A stretch of 64,000 nt of DNA from Lithodes maja (GCA_037953745.1 JBAKBP010006586.1:1-64000); one strand, 5' to 3'; numbered from the stretch's first letter, positions 22,020 to 31,838 are shown. Program-made: numbers and translations. Notes: a model not told the origin generated them from the sequence alone.

Positions 22020-22850
22020 GCACTCCAAATTCTTGTGAAGTTGTTTTCTGTAACATTAATACAAACCAAAAATAAAAAAAAAAAAAAAAAAAAGGGTTGG
22101 TGGGATTTCTGTTATCATTATACAAAACATTCACTTGCGTTATCACTAAAAAAAACAGCGTCGTTTGACACCCTATAATTTAGGCCTAATGCTACTGGGT
22201 TCAGGAAAATAGTGCTACTCAATTCAGAGTTATTTGCTTTGACACCCTGAGCTAATGATGACAATAGGCCTATGTCATGGGGAGGTAAGGGGGTGCAAAA
22301 CCCCACCCTCAACATATTATTGTATCCAATGGCAGTCAAAATAGACTGGAACATGATGGCAAGCGTCCGCCGCCGCTCCTTGTAATGTAAACAAGGCGGG
22401 CGGTACGCCCAAACTCTACATTCTACCCACAATTTGTTAGGGAAAATAGTTCGCATGGAGGAATATAGTTAGGCCCCTATCGACAACTTGAAAAACCCTG
22501 ATTTCACCGAATGATAATATTCAAGGACACTAGTGCGACGTTATGAAAAACAATGTACAGTATTAGGGAAAACAGGCACCAATAGATTCGCCATATTTTT
22601 CTCTATAGTCCGCATGGAGGATTTTCGTTATCAACAAATTGAAAAATACCCACTTCACAGACAAATACACCAAAAATCTAAGTCAAAGCGGGGGTGTGGG
22701 GGCGGCAGCCCCACCTATTAAGTTAGGTAAGGTTGTTAGGTTACGCTAATGTCCTTTCAAAGGGGTATAGACTAGTAAACACTAGGATAGCCTATACCCA
22801 GTCAGAGGTAAGAAGAAGAAGAAGAGTCCTGAAGTAGTCTCCTTGCATGC
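22020..22850. repeat. interspersed repeats shared with 7.5-7.9 kb and 14.1 kb
   Basis: 22095-22175 matches 14128-14210 (TTATCATTATACAAA, CAGCGTCGTTTGACACCCT). 22500-22850 matches 7545-7905 in order: CACTA.., GGAGGATTTTCGTTAT, CAAATACACC, the GC hairpin, GTCCTTTCAAAGGGGTATAG, CCCAGTCAGAGGTAAGAAG. This shows that the interior of the TA-flanked MITE is itself a dispersed repeat. A poly(A) run lies at 22074-22094. Confidence 0.65.
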
Positions 22851-23448
22851 TACCCATCATATTTCCGAAATATAACATCAACAATAGCCTAGCCTAATCA
22901 GTCCCGAAAGTAAACAAAGCATTCGGTTGACTTAACCTTGTTTTATAGGCGGTGCGCGATTCACCCAATAAATGGCGCGAGCGTTACCCACCTAAATCAA
23001 GTACCGGCTTTTTGCCCTCTTACAGATCAACATAGGCTACCGGTATATGAGGATGACAAATTACAATAGGCTAAGTTAAGGAGGGTGAGGGGGGCCCAAC
23101 CCATCATGCATCAAATTTAGCCTACTCAGCGGCGGGCTGCCGCTGAATAGGCCAAATTTGATGCAATTTCCCTTACCTACTGTAAAAGCGCGATTCACCC
23201 AATAAATGGTGCCATTTGATGCTGTATCTTCAGATTAGGCCTAATGAATACTGAGTAGGCTAAGTTTATGCAAATTCTTCACCCAAACCATGGAAAACAA
23301 CAATATAACACTAGCCTAGGCCTATATTCCTTGAAAAACATATAGCCTAAAGATAACTTGGTAAATAAGGCCTCGTGGCAACTGGCAAGGGGGGAACCCC
23401 AAGCTAGGTTGTTGGACTAGGGTTAGCCTAGGCTATTCCAATATTATT
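22851..23448. other. non-coding spacer
   Basis: No gene. GCGCGATTCACCCAATAAATGG occurs twice (about 22946 and 23189; motif of 22 bases), and AAATTTGATGCA/TGCATCAAATTT form a short inverted pair (23103-23165), so a small diverged repeat is present. Confidence 0.5.
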
Positions 23449-23453
23449 ATCTG
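23449..23453. repeat. Copia target-site duplication, left
   Basis: ATCTG directly precedes the LTR and is repeated at 29323-29327 directly after the other LTR. Five-bp duplications are standard for Copia integrases. Confidence 0.95.
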
Positions 23454-24174
23454 TGTTAAATATAGTTAAGATGATTAAATTATCGAGGATGAAATTTGTT
23501 AAATATGGTTAAGCTAATCTGCATATGTGATATCTTCCCAAATACTTCATATATATTTTATACACGTTTACAATAATTACCTTTCTGATGCGTAGCTCGC
23601 CCTTAAGAACGTTGAACCCTCCAAGATGAACCAGCTACTCAGCGAAACAACAAACCACCATCGTAACTAAGAAACACAAACGCCGACACACAAAAATCAC
23701 AGCCCAAACAACTGCAACGCCATTTAATACCAATCAAACCACATACCGTATCCAAACTCACTATTTACACCATCTGCTAGGCATGCCTTAAACCACCATT
23801 ACATGAAACACGCCGGACAATCGCTCCCCACTATCGCTAGCACAACCTCTCTCCACCATCTCTACTTTCCGACTCCCGTCTCATCCCCACATCGCATACA
23901 CGCCCCCACTCACGTCATCAGCTGATGACGTCATCGCATCCTCGATAATTTAATCATCAGGGTAATCTACCCTACAAATTATAGATACCCTACATGCGAT
24001 TATACTATAGGTAGTACAGTATAATTATATGATACATAACATATACATTTACTTAATTACCACCCAACTCTTTATCTAATTTGCCAAGGGTAAACAACCA
24101 TACCGGTCGTTTGCAGGCCAACCATACTAGTCATTTGCAGGCCAATTTGTAGCCAGCACATCAAGATTCTAACA
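23454..24174 (-). repeat. 3' LTR of Copia element
   Basis: 721 bp, TG...CA termini (minus strand TGTTAGAATC...TTTAACA). It contains a 24-bp near-duplicate at its start (two units ending TTTGCAGGCC, 24102-24149), a full CRE-type TGACGTCA (23926-23933) within the 20-bp palindrome at 23912-23931, and a perfect 22-bp inverted repeat (23470-23491 against 23937-23958). Confidence 0.95.
23926..23933. promoter_or_regulatory. CRE/ATF-like site in LTR
   Basis: TGACGTCA is the consensus CREB/ATF site. It overlaps the palindrome ACGTCATCAGCTGATGACGT (23912-23931). The same site lies at 29074-29081 in the 5' LTR, upstream of gag, where it could act on transcription of the element. Binding is inference. 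Confidence 0.5.
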
Positions 24175-24210
24175 AAATTCCCTATTTTTTTTTTTTTTTT
24201 TTTTTTTTTT
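24175..24210 (-). promoter_or_regulatory. polypurine tract of Copia element
   Basis: On the minus strand a run of about 24 A is followed by TAGGGAATTTT directly before the 3' LTR. A purine-rich tract abutting the 3' LTR is the usual primer for plus-strand DNA synthesis. The exact primer end is not determinable here. Confidence 0.7.
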
Positions 24211-24316
24211 ACTACACAGTCTAATATTGTGCATTACGACACACAATCTAATATTGTTGCATTAGTAATGCAACAATGTCACTACTAATGTTCATAAAAC
24301 ATCTCTATGTAATACT

Positions 24317-25291
24317 CTACATAGTAATTGCTCCAATGAGCATTTGAGGTGATGCCCCCTTTTTGGTAAGGCAATTTGCAAGTTGACTCCTTGTATCTAC
24401 CCACTCCACACCAGTAACTTCTCTTTTAGCCAGCATATCTTTCATACAGGCAATATTAATCCTAAGGTACTTATCATCCACCTTCTTAACAGACCTTAGT
24501 GCTTCTACGAGAGACCTATTATCCACATAGCATTTTATAGGCACTTCCCCAATATCACCAATATCTTCCAGTATTTTTCCAATATAATATGCACTCTCAG
24601 CTGCTTCCAACAGAGCCATAGTTTCTGCTGCTAATGTGGACTTCACCACTCTCCTTATTTTCCTTGATTTCCACATGACAGGACATTTTCTACCCTCTGT
24701 GTCAGTTAGAAAAACTATGAAACCTCCTTGAGAGCCACAATCGGTCAAGTTTGCAAATGAAGCGTCACTGTAACATTCTAGGTGCAGTCCTTCAGTCAGA
24801 GTGGGAATGAATATATGTACTTGATCAGTCTTTACTCTCTTAACTACCTTATTAGCGTCCATCATGTCACCAACAGTACATTTCTTTATCAAGGTGCTTA
24901 AAGAACAAACATCAAACGAAATATCTGGCCTAGTCTGGGTCCCTACCCAATTGAGTTGACCAACAACTGACCTATACTTGTGAACTTCTTCCTCGTTTAG
25001 TCCTGAATCTTTTCTTTGAGCCCTTTTATGACTTATGTCCACTTGTTTCAGCGACTTTATGTAGCTTTCTTGATCTATACTAATTCCATCGGCCGTTTGC
25101 TGTATATTCAAGCCTACATACTTGAACTTCTTGGAATCAGCTGATCCCACCAGAAAATTGTTTTTCAATTTTGAAACCACACACTCTTCAAACTGATCAG
25201 TACCACCCCAACAAAAGTCGTCCACATGAATACACACAATGCCTTCCAAATTATTATCTCTGGTATACATAAACATTGCTGGATCAAATCT
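24317..25291 (-). CDS. Copia pol, distal part: RT catalytic region and RNase H
   Basis: This is the same frame as the upstream pol part, resuming after the TAG at 25292-25294. The frame continues RFDPAMFMYTR and then VCIHVDDFCWGG, the Copia RT motif with HVDD where YVDD is usual. A connection region (YRSVVGQLNWVGTQTRPDI) and a Copia RNase H follow: CYSDASFAN (first Asp), STLAAETMAL (Glu), CYVDNRSLVEAL (Asp), with ADxLTK replaced by ANCLTK near the end. The stop is at 24317-24319, 142 bp before the 3' LTR. It makes the second DNA strand and removes RNA template. Without readthrough of the TAG this part would not be made. Confidence 0.9.
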   Translation of the reverse strand, partial: RFDPAMFMYTRDNNLEGIVCIHVDDFCWGGTDQFEECVVSKLKNNFLVGSADSKKFKYVGLNIQQTADGISIDQESYIKSLKQVDISHKRAQRKDSGLNEEEVHKYRSVVGQLNWVGTQTRPDISFDVCSLSTLIKKCTVGDMMDANKVVKRVKTDQVHIFIPTLTEGLHLECYSDASFANLTDCGSQGGFIVFLTDTEGRKCPVMWKSRKIRRVVKSTLAAETMALLEAAESAYYIGKILEDIGDIGEVPIKCYVDNRSLVEALRSVKKVDDKYLRINIACMKDMLAKREVTGVEWVDTRSQLANCLTKKGASPQMLIGAITM

Positions 25292-25294
25292 CTA
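25292..25294 (-). other. in-frame TAG within RT
   Basis: The codon lies between LGMRM and RFDPAM, inside the RT palm and before the HVDD motif. Family alignments are expected to have an ordinary residue here. Context is A-TAG-A, not a known strong readthrough context, so it is probably an inactivating point mutation in this copy. Confidence 0.85.
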
Positions 25295-27625
25295 CATTCT
25301 CATACCAAGCATAATCAGTTCTTCTTTTACAGTGTCATACCACACTCTTGCAGCATCACTCAGTCCATAAACCGTCTTTTTAAGTTTCCATATTCTTCCA
25401 CTGAAGAATTCCGGCGGAGGATGTAAATATACCTCACGTTTAATGCCGTTACCTTGCAGGAATGCCGATTTAATGTCTATCGTGTGACATGACCACCCTT
25501 TCATTTGTATAGTAGCTAGAGCCAACCTCAATGATTCTTTACCACATGTAGGAGATTCGGTGTTTACCTCATCCTCAAGCTCTTCCTCGAATCCGCGAGC
25601 CACCAGTCTGGCTTTCACAATCCTACCTTGTTTAGTCTCTTTCTCGGTCACAATCCACCTTGTGGAAATAATGTCCTGACCTTCCCATTCCACTTCATCA
25701 TATACATCATTCTCTCTCCAACTGTCTATTTCTTTTCTCTTGGCTTCCATAGACTTTTCACCTGAACATGTAATCATTATTTCCTCCTCATCTTCTATTT
25801 CTCTAATTTCATTAATGTCCTTCACGAAATCCATCCAAGTCTCTTCTCCGTTCTCTTCATTACGATAGTTAAAGCAATTCTTAAATTTACCCGATGCTTT
25901 GCCAGCCCTGCTCAAGATCTTGACGGTAATCCTCTCATTGGAATCTGTAAGTGATACCTCATATCGCTTTCCTACCTTTGGGATAGCATTCCTTTCCTCA
26001 TTACAATCCTCCACAGTTTCACCACTTACATCATCGCCATCACTGTCATCATCACTCACTGCAGCGGCCTTCTCTGTCGTCTCCTCTGTAGTCTGTAAAC
26101 TGCTTCTACCTTCATTACTAGAGCTAACCACATTACTGGCCGAGTACCCTTTCACTCTGCATACATGGGCCCTTACAACATAACCTCCATGCCGCAAAAT
26201 GTTAACCTTACCATCCTTACCTATAACTCTTGCAGGACCTCGCCAGCTGTCCTCGCCTTCTCGTTTATAATAGACATAATTGCCTATCTTAACATCTTCA
26301 TCATTTGTTTTACGAATGTTATGTGACAAAGCCCTTTTAATTCTCTCGTTAGCATCAGATTTCACAAATTCCTCTCTACACTTACGCAAAGCATTCAAAT
26401 TATTAGCTACAATCTGAGAGGATGTAACATTTTCCAAGGCTGGAGGGTTATCTGCTGCTATGTTAGGATGGTTAGGATTAAAACTAAACACCAACTGATT
26501 AGGGGAGAATCCATTATTGTTGTGAAGAGCATTCCTGGCAGCCACAGCCCAAGCCAGTGCAGTTTCTATGTTGCATTTAGTATCTTCTTTAATCTTTAGT
26601 ATGTTAGCCTTTAGCACTGCATTCAGTCTTTCACACGTCCCATTACTCCATGGACTTTCTGCGGCAGTACACATTATCTCAATGTTGAAATTCTCACCCA
26701 TGCTCCTGAAATCCATATTATTAAATTCTCCTCCATTATCAGTCAACATCTTCTTGGGTGTGCCAAATATTGCTATCCAGTATCTCATAACAGCATCTAT
26801 AATCACACTTGGGGTTTTATTTTTGATCACGCATGCATTACAGTATCTAGTAGCGAGATCAATCATTACAAGGAAATACTTATCCTCAAAGAATTTCAGG
26901 TCCATACTTACAACGTCATTGAAGTTCCTCGCCATTGGCATACTAACCACAGGTCTAGACGGTGTTCTCTGGAACTTACTACAAGTTTCACATGATTCTC
27001 CAACATTTCTTATTTCATCTTCTAACTCTGCATCTATGATACCAGCTTCCTTGACCAATGTGATAAGTTTTTCCTTTGTAGGGTGGGCGAATTGCTTATG
27101 GAGTTTCAATGCTTTCTTCTTGGCATCACCTTTTCCATAGCTGTACAAGACATACCTCATGAAGTTCCTGTCTTCTCTGAAACTCTCGAATTTATTTATA
27201 GGCATAGCATAATGACCAGTGCTAGTGATTTTCAAGTTCTTAATTCTACCATACTTCCAGTCAACTTTGTCTTCAGCCAAATTCATCACCATACCCATCT
27301 TTTTCATGAAAGATTTACTGAGCAAAAGTGGTATATCCGATTCAACAACATCCGTCTCGATCATTAGCCTTTCTTTACCAATATAAGCGGGTATGCTGAC
27401 TTTCCTATGGGCTTTCACTGTGTTACCATCACCAAACCGGAATGATTTATTGGTGCTATACTCCTTAACTTTACTCTTATCATTTACATCAATCATTTCA
27501 TGATATTCCTCCAACCATTTATCCCCACACACATTAACGTTACAACCTGTGTCAAGTACTGCACAACCTATAGTTTCCTTCCTCAATGTTCTGGTATCAC
27601 TGTTATCCTCAAAGAAACTGTCTAG
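25292..27625 (-). CDS. Copia pol, proximal part: protease, integrase, RT fingers
   Basis: The frame is open straight after the gag UGA (27626-27628) and has no ATG before the protease; 27586-27584 is TTG. Counting from that TTG, protease VLDTGCNVNVCG has its Asp at residue 12. The integrase zinc finger is H163, H168, C199, C202. The catalytic triad is D229 (SMDLKF), D283 (TDNGGEF) and E319 (CERLN), with 35 residues between the last two (DD35E). A Gly/Ser/Asp/Glu-rich linker precedes the RT: STRWIVTEKETKQGRIVKARLVARGFEE, SCHTIDIKSAFLQ (first catalytic Asp) and KTVYGLSDAARVWYD. This is Copia order, with integrase before RT. Expression as a gag-pol fusion by stop readthrough is the simplest reading. 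Confidence 0.92.
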   Translation of the reverse strand, partial: LDSFFEDNSDTRTLRKETIGCAVLDTGCNVNVCGDKWLEEYHEMIDVNDKSKVKEYSTNKSFRFGDGNTVKAHRKVSIPAYIGKERLMIETDVVESDIPLLLSKSFMKKMGMVMNLAEDKVDWKYGRIKNLKITSTGHYAMPINKFESFREDRNFMRYVLYSYGKGDAKKKALKLHKQFAHPTKEKLITLVKEAGIIDAELEDEIRNVGESCETCSKFQRTPSRPVVSMPMARNFNDVVSMDLKFFEDKYFLVMIDLATRYCNACVIKNKTPSVIIDAVMRYWIAIFGTPKKMLTDNGGEFNNMDFRSMGENFNIEIMCTAAESPWSNGTCERLNAVLKANILKIKEDTKCNIETALAWAVAARNALHNNNGFSPNQLVFSFNPNHPNIAADNPPALENVTSSQIVANNLNALRKCREEFVKSDANERIKRALSHNIRKTNDEDVKIGNYVYYKREGEDSWRGPARVIGKDGKVNILRHGGYVVRAHVCRVKGYSASNVVSSSNEGRSSLQTTEETTEKAAAVSDDDSDGDDVSGETVEDCNEERNAIPKVGKRYEVSLTDSNERITVKILSRAGKASGKFKNCFNYRNEENGEETWMDFVKDINEIREIEDEEEIMITCSGEKSMEAKRKEIDSWRENDVYDEVEWEGQDIISTRWIVTEKETKQGRIVKARLVARGFEEELEDEVNTESPTCGKESLRLALATIQMKGWSCHTIDIKSAFLQGNGIKREVYLHPPPEFFSGRIWKLKKTVYGLSDAARVWYDTVKEELIMLGMRM

Positions 27626-27628
27626 TCA
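27619..27628 (-). promoter_or_regulatory. UGA CUAG stop, candidate gag-pol readthrough signal
   Basis: Reading the minus strand, gag ends GAA GTA TGA CTA GAC with pol in the same frame. UGA followed by CUAG is an established high-readthrough context in animal genes. Absence of an ATG before the protease supports its use. It is not demonstrated here. Confidence 0.65.
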
Positions 27629-28537
27629 TACTTCCTTTTTGTCTACTTCCTTTACTTTGTCACAATTTCTCACCCAATGATCTTTCGATCCACATTCAAA
27701 ACATCCACCGTCAAGCCTATTCCTCCTCCAACTTCTTCTCTGGTATCTACCATATCTACCACCCCTATTGTATCTACCATTGTTCCAGTTCCTATGATAA
27801 CCACCTTGGCCACCATAATTGGTTGTCCACATGATCTCTTCTTCTGTATTACCGTCCTTTGAAGATACAGCAGTCTCCTCAATCTTAGAACATATTTCTT
27901 TTAGTTCCTGTTCCAAAATTGTTTTTCTATTCTTCAAATCATCCTTCCCATTCACCTTTGTCATATATACCGGTTCAGACTTAACCTTAACTTCTTGAGT
28001 TACTTCACTCCTTGTCACACTGCTTGACTCAAACATTCGTTTTAATGTTGATCGAACTTCCTTAAATGATAGGGGTTTTGTTGATGCCATAACCTGTTCC
28101 CTTTGTATTTCCGTTAATTTACAATTCTTCACCAGACGGAAAGCCAACACCTCATCTGGCAGTTCCATGCCCTTTTCTGTCATTTTGTAGTACTTCATGT
28201 CAAATTCTCTCATAAAATCGCAAATTGACATGTCATCCTTCCTCACACATTCCTCAAAATTCTGATATGCCATAAATTTCCTTCTCTCGGGTTCCTTCAG
28301 GAAGGCCTCATCTAATTTTGCTATCAGTAGGTCAACTCCATTCTCTTTCTTCTTATCCTCTGTTGACACCTGATTAGCCACTTCCCTGGCTTGACCAGTT
28401 AACGTGAGATGAATGGCTAGCGCTTGCTTCTTTTTATTTATATCCGTTAATTCTGTCCACATCAATACATCTTCCTTCCATTGTTCATATTTGTCTAAAT
28501 CAGTTAACATGGGGGGGTTCTTAATTACAGAAGCCAT
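27626..28537 (-). CDS. Copia gag (capsid/nucleocapsid), 303 aa
   Basis: ATG at 28537, stop TGA at 27626-27628. The N-terminal two thirds are the alpha-helical Copia-type gag domain (LTDLDKYEQWKEDVLMWTEL near residue 12; QREQVMASTKPLSFKEVRSTL). A Gly/Arg/Tyr-rich stretch (GGQGGYHRNWNNGRYNRGG) and one CCHC knuckle, C279-x2-C282-x4-H287-x4-C292, follow for RNA binding. The ATG lies 57 nt downstream of the PBS and directly after a tRNA-like leader segment. No lesions are seen. Gag would form the cytoplasmic particles in which reverse transcription occurs. Confidence 0.92.
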   Translation of the reverse strand: MASVIKNPPMLTDLDKYEQWKEDVLMWTELTDINKKKQALAIHLTLTGQAREVANQVSTEDKKKENGVDLLIAKLDEAFLKEPERRKFMAYQNFEECVRKDDMSICDFMREFDMKYYKMTEKGMELPDEVLAFRLVKNCKLTEIQREQVMASTKPLSFKEVRSTLKRMFESSSVTRSEVTQEVKVKSEPVYMTKVNGKDDLKNRKTILEQELKEICSKIEETAVSSKDGNTEEEIMWTTNYGGQGGYHRNWNNGRYNRGGRYGRYQRRSWRRNRLDGGCFECGSKDHWVRNCDKVKEVDKKEV

Positions 28538-28540
28538 GAC

Positions 28541-28594
28541 AGAACGATGGACCTCTAGGCTATGGGCCCAGCACGCTGTAACTACGCTCTGCTA
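28541..28594 (-). other. tRNA-iMet-like segment in Copia leader (same sense as the tRNA)
   Basis: The minus strand reads AGCAGAGC, then after about 10 diverged bases AGCGTGCTGGGCCCATA (28577-28561), then GCCTAGAGGTCCATCG. The 17-nt central block is identical to the D-stem end/anticodon arm of metazoan initiator tRNA-Met as I know it, including the CAT anticodon, and the following 16 bases differ at about four places. It therefore imitates the 5' half of the primer tRNA in sense, while the overlapping PBS is complementary to the 3' end. The A box is not preserved, so this is not a tRNA gene. Confidence 0.7.
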
Positions 28595-28597
28595 CCA
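28586..28597 (-). promoter_or_regulatory. primer-binding site for tRNA-iMet
   Basis: The minus strand TGGTAGCAGAGC lies 4 nt inside the 5' LTR and is complementary to the 3' end GCUCUGCUACCA of initiator tRNA-Met. The use of this tRNA's 3' end is common among LTR elements. Confidence 0.88.
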
Positions 28598-28601
28598 AAT
28601 T

Positions 28602-29322
28602 TGTTAAATATAGTTAAGATGATTAAATTATCGAGGATGAAATTTGTTAAATATAGTTAAGCTAATCTGCATATGTGATATCTTCCCAAATACTTCATAT
28701 ATATTTTATACACGTTTACAATAATTACCTTTCTGATGCGTAGCTCGCCCTTAAGAACGTTGAACCCTCCAAGATGAACCAGCTACTCAGCGAAACAACA
28801 AACCACCATCGTAACTAAGAAACACAAACGCCGACACACAAAAATCACAGCCCAAACAACTGCAACGCCATTTAATACCAATCAAACCACATACCGTATC
28901 CAAACTCACTATTTACACCATCTGCTAGGCATGCCTTAAACCACCATTACATGAAACACGCCGGACAATCGCTCCCCACTATCGCTAGCACAACCTCTCT
29001 CCACCATCTCTACTTTCCGACTCCCGTCTCATCCCCACATCGCATACACGCCCCCACTCACGTCATCAGCTGATGACGTCATCGCATCCTCGATAATTTA
29101 ATCATCAGGGTAATCTACCCTACAAATTATAGATACCCTACATGCGATTATACTATAGGTAGTACAGTATAATTATATGATACATAACATATACATTTAC
29201 TTAATTACCACCCAACTCTTTATCTAATTTGCCAAGGGTAAACAACCATACCGGTCGTTTGCAGGCCAACCATACTAGTCGTTTGCAGGCCAATTTGTAG
29301 CCAGCACATCAAGATTCTAACA
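28602..29322 (-). repeat. 5' LTR of Copia element
   Basis: 721 bp, offset exactly 5,148 bp from the other LTR. Contains the second copy of the CRE-like site (29074-29081), the 20-bp palindrome and the 22-bp inverted repeat. It is expected to hold the promoter and transcription start for the element. A clear TATA box was not assigned. TSD ATCTG follows at 29323-29327. Confidence 0.95.
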
Positions 29323-29327
29323 ATCTG

Positions 29328-30214
29328 AATCTCTTTAAATTTTACCTCCAAGCCATTGGAAAAGCCCCTTGCATGTCAAATCATTGGTCTGAAAGTAAAA
29401 CTAGACGAAAATTGGAAACATTAACATTGAAAACAGCGATCCGAAACCCGTCGACACAGAAATTAGTAAAATGAAAACAAAGTAAAACAAAAATACCCTT
29501 TACTAACAATATAATAAACAAATAAAACCCTTCCACATTACCTTGAATGCCTGAAGATCCATCACAGCGCATAATAACAGAAAAACGTTAGACAAAAAAA
29601 ATTGCCCGGGAGCCACACGCCGTACCCGTACGCACCTTCTCCACCACACCCCAGGGGCCAACTGACGCTTTCGTTTCCAGCCTTGCCAATCCTACAGATT
29701 CTTCGCTAGATTAAAGTGGTCAGAGCGCTAGACAGTAAACATCCGTATAGTATCGGTAAATAATAGATAGGAATGTTTTATATAATGCTTTTATGTTCAT
29801 AATTATCTCTAAAATCACCTATAGGCGACCATATATCAGAAGTACAGGTATGTATCCCATTAGAAGCCTAACACACAAATTTCGCTAGATTGTAATGGCT
29901 AGATTCTTAATACCCTTCATCTATCAAAATACATTGGTAAATGCTCTAATAGGCCTATATTGTTAACATCTTTGCAAGTATCACACAAATTATGTATAGG
30001 CTAGGTTATCCTAGTCTCAAAACTAAAAGTTTTTATCCCAATAAAGGGTTGATAATAAGCGCTAGATGTAAGCAAATGTTTCTATCTAGCAGGAATGCTG
30101 CTATAATAGCAACACTGTTCCAACTTGTTGATTGTTCGACCAAGGATTCGACTTGCGCAAACGAAACTAACCTCGCTGATATTCGCATTGTAACTATTTT
30201 GTCATTACTATCCA
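29328..30214. other. AT-rich non-coding flank
   Basis: No gene or repeat recognised. Short open frames at 29381-29572 and 29992-30306 show no domain. Roughly 29625-29700 is locally GC-richer without further features. Confidence 0.55.
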
Positions 30215-30556
30215 TTAACCCAGGAGCTGCGGGAAGACACTTAAGAGTTTCCCCGGGTGACTGCGGGAAGACTCTTAACCCTGTCCGACATATGACGCTA
30301 TTTTGAGCCTATTAGGGATACTTTAAAGCCTTTGTTACCATCAGGGGTATTTAGAAACCCTTAGTTTAGTTACTTCAACCTCTGCAGTTGTCTTTGAGTT
30401 AGCTGTGGGCAGAAAACTAATTTTGGAGAGGTAATTATAAGAGTGAGAGAACTCTATTTCTTATTGCTAATCTGGCAACCTCTGCGTCATATGATTCTGA
30501 AGGGGTTAAGATACTGGGCCTAAAAAAATCCATTTAAAACCCCCAAAAAACTTGAA

Positions 30557-30587
<31 letters not shown>

Positions 30588-31061
30588 GCCCCTGGGCCAT
30601 GCCAAATATCACTCCTCCACATCCCTTCCTCCCCCCCCCCCCCCCCCTCCTTCAATTTTCCCTGTTATTTCCTTATTCTGTGGTCTATTTTCGTGCTAAC
30701 ATTAGCGAGTTGCTAGCAGGGCGTTGTCATCAGTGTTACCAAGCGTGGGAATTAGGGGAGAAGTCAGGAAGAGAATTGAGGTACCTCCAGTGTCTCTCAA
30801 AGCTTCGTGAGTGGAAGGTTGGCTCACACTCACTCACACACACTCTTGCTTTCATTTCGCAATTTTGACCAGCCAAACAGTTTCCACTTGTTTTATTGTT
30901 GTAACTGGTTAATATCTTCATATTAATGGTAAAATAGGTGCATATGAATAAGTATTAACGATATTTATGGAAAAATAACGATGTTAGTGATGGGAACAGC
31001 TCAAATACGTGCGCACAGGCGTGTGGTGTCACATACCCCCCATGCGCAGCCGAGAGGTTAA
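30215..31061 (+). mobile_element. TTAACCC MITE, family B copy 3 (diverged)
   Basis: Bounded by TTAA at 30215-30218 and 31058-31061. The left end carries the module CTGCGGGAAGAC twice (about 30227 and 30265), the second ending CTCTTAACCC, so an internal tip is also present. Poly(T), GCCCCTGGGCCATGC, CTATTTTCGTGCTAACATTA and GCGAGTTGC follow in the same order as in copies 1 and 2. Contains a C run (about 30629-30646). Confidence 0.75.
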
Positions 31062-31838
31062 TGTAAAGTAGATAGGGGTAATAGGTAATTGTATTTAAAT
31101 GTTAAATGCGTTTTAAAAGCATTGGTGAAGTAAATTACTGAGACTACTTCAGACTTAGTATCATGTTTGATTCGACTCCTTAGCAAATGAAACACCACTT
31201 ATAGCAAATGAAATACCACTTATACTATTTTGTATCACTATTATCTAACTGTGTAAATAGTACAAAGGGATAATATTAGCATTTATTCTTCAATTTCAGG
31301 TTATTTTTTTAATTAATGCTGTACGGTAGCTCAAATAGCTATAATATTTCAAAGTAGATCTGAATCCACTCGTAATTTTGAAATCAGAAAGCAAACTTTG
31401 GACTTGATTTCGACCAATGAACGCCTTCCGCATGTGAGAGACCCTGTGCGAGGCTAGAGTGGAAGACGCTGATTGGCTGTTTTGAATTCACCGCCGGATA
31501 GTTATATTCAAAACTCACACCCTACCTCCACAATTTAGATTTTGATTAATCTATAATAATATATGGAACATGGAAGTACATAGGCCTACAATTGAACAAA
31601 GAAATAATTGCATTTTATTAATTGATATCATTGAGTAGTATAATAATATATCAATGCAAGTAAATAGTTATGAAGGTAAGACTAAACATTTTAATATGAC
31701 TGTACTGCGAGCCCACGCTGTCTAAGTGGAAAATTCCATTCTTATAACGGTCGCGTGATTAAATACTCTAATAACGCTTCGAACATGTTATTTTGGCTAC
31801 CTATAGACGATTTTAGATGTACTGAGCTTAGCAAGGAC
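31062..31838. other. AT-rich non-coding spacer
   Basis: No gene. At about 31794 it contains one unit of the dispersed GGCTA...GACGATTTTAG word described for 32880-33640. Confidence 0.55.

Larger units (their letters stand above)
23454..29322 (-). mobile_element. Ty1/Copia LTR retrotransposon, complete and young
   Basis: A 5,869-bp element on the minus strand has two 721-bp LTRs that I could tell apart at only two positions (A/G near 23507/28655 and 24132/29280), a perfect 5-bp target duplication, a tRNA-iMet primer site, gag, protease, integrase, RT and RNase H in Copia order (integrase before RT). All coding parts lie in one frame, separated only by TGA (27626-27628) and TAG (25292-25294). 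The near-identical LTRs indicate recent insertion. Copia elements are reported from decapods and other marine animals (GalEa-type); assignment to that clade needs a tree. Confidence 0.95.

Noticed and set aside
25899..27862. Plus-strand frames opposite Copia pol and gag
   Set aside because: Shadows of the minus-strand coding frame.
28541..28594. A functional tRNA-iMet gene in the Copia leader
   Set aside because: The D arm and A box are not preserved and the T arm and 3' acceptor are missing; only part of the 5' half is similar.
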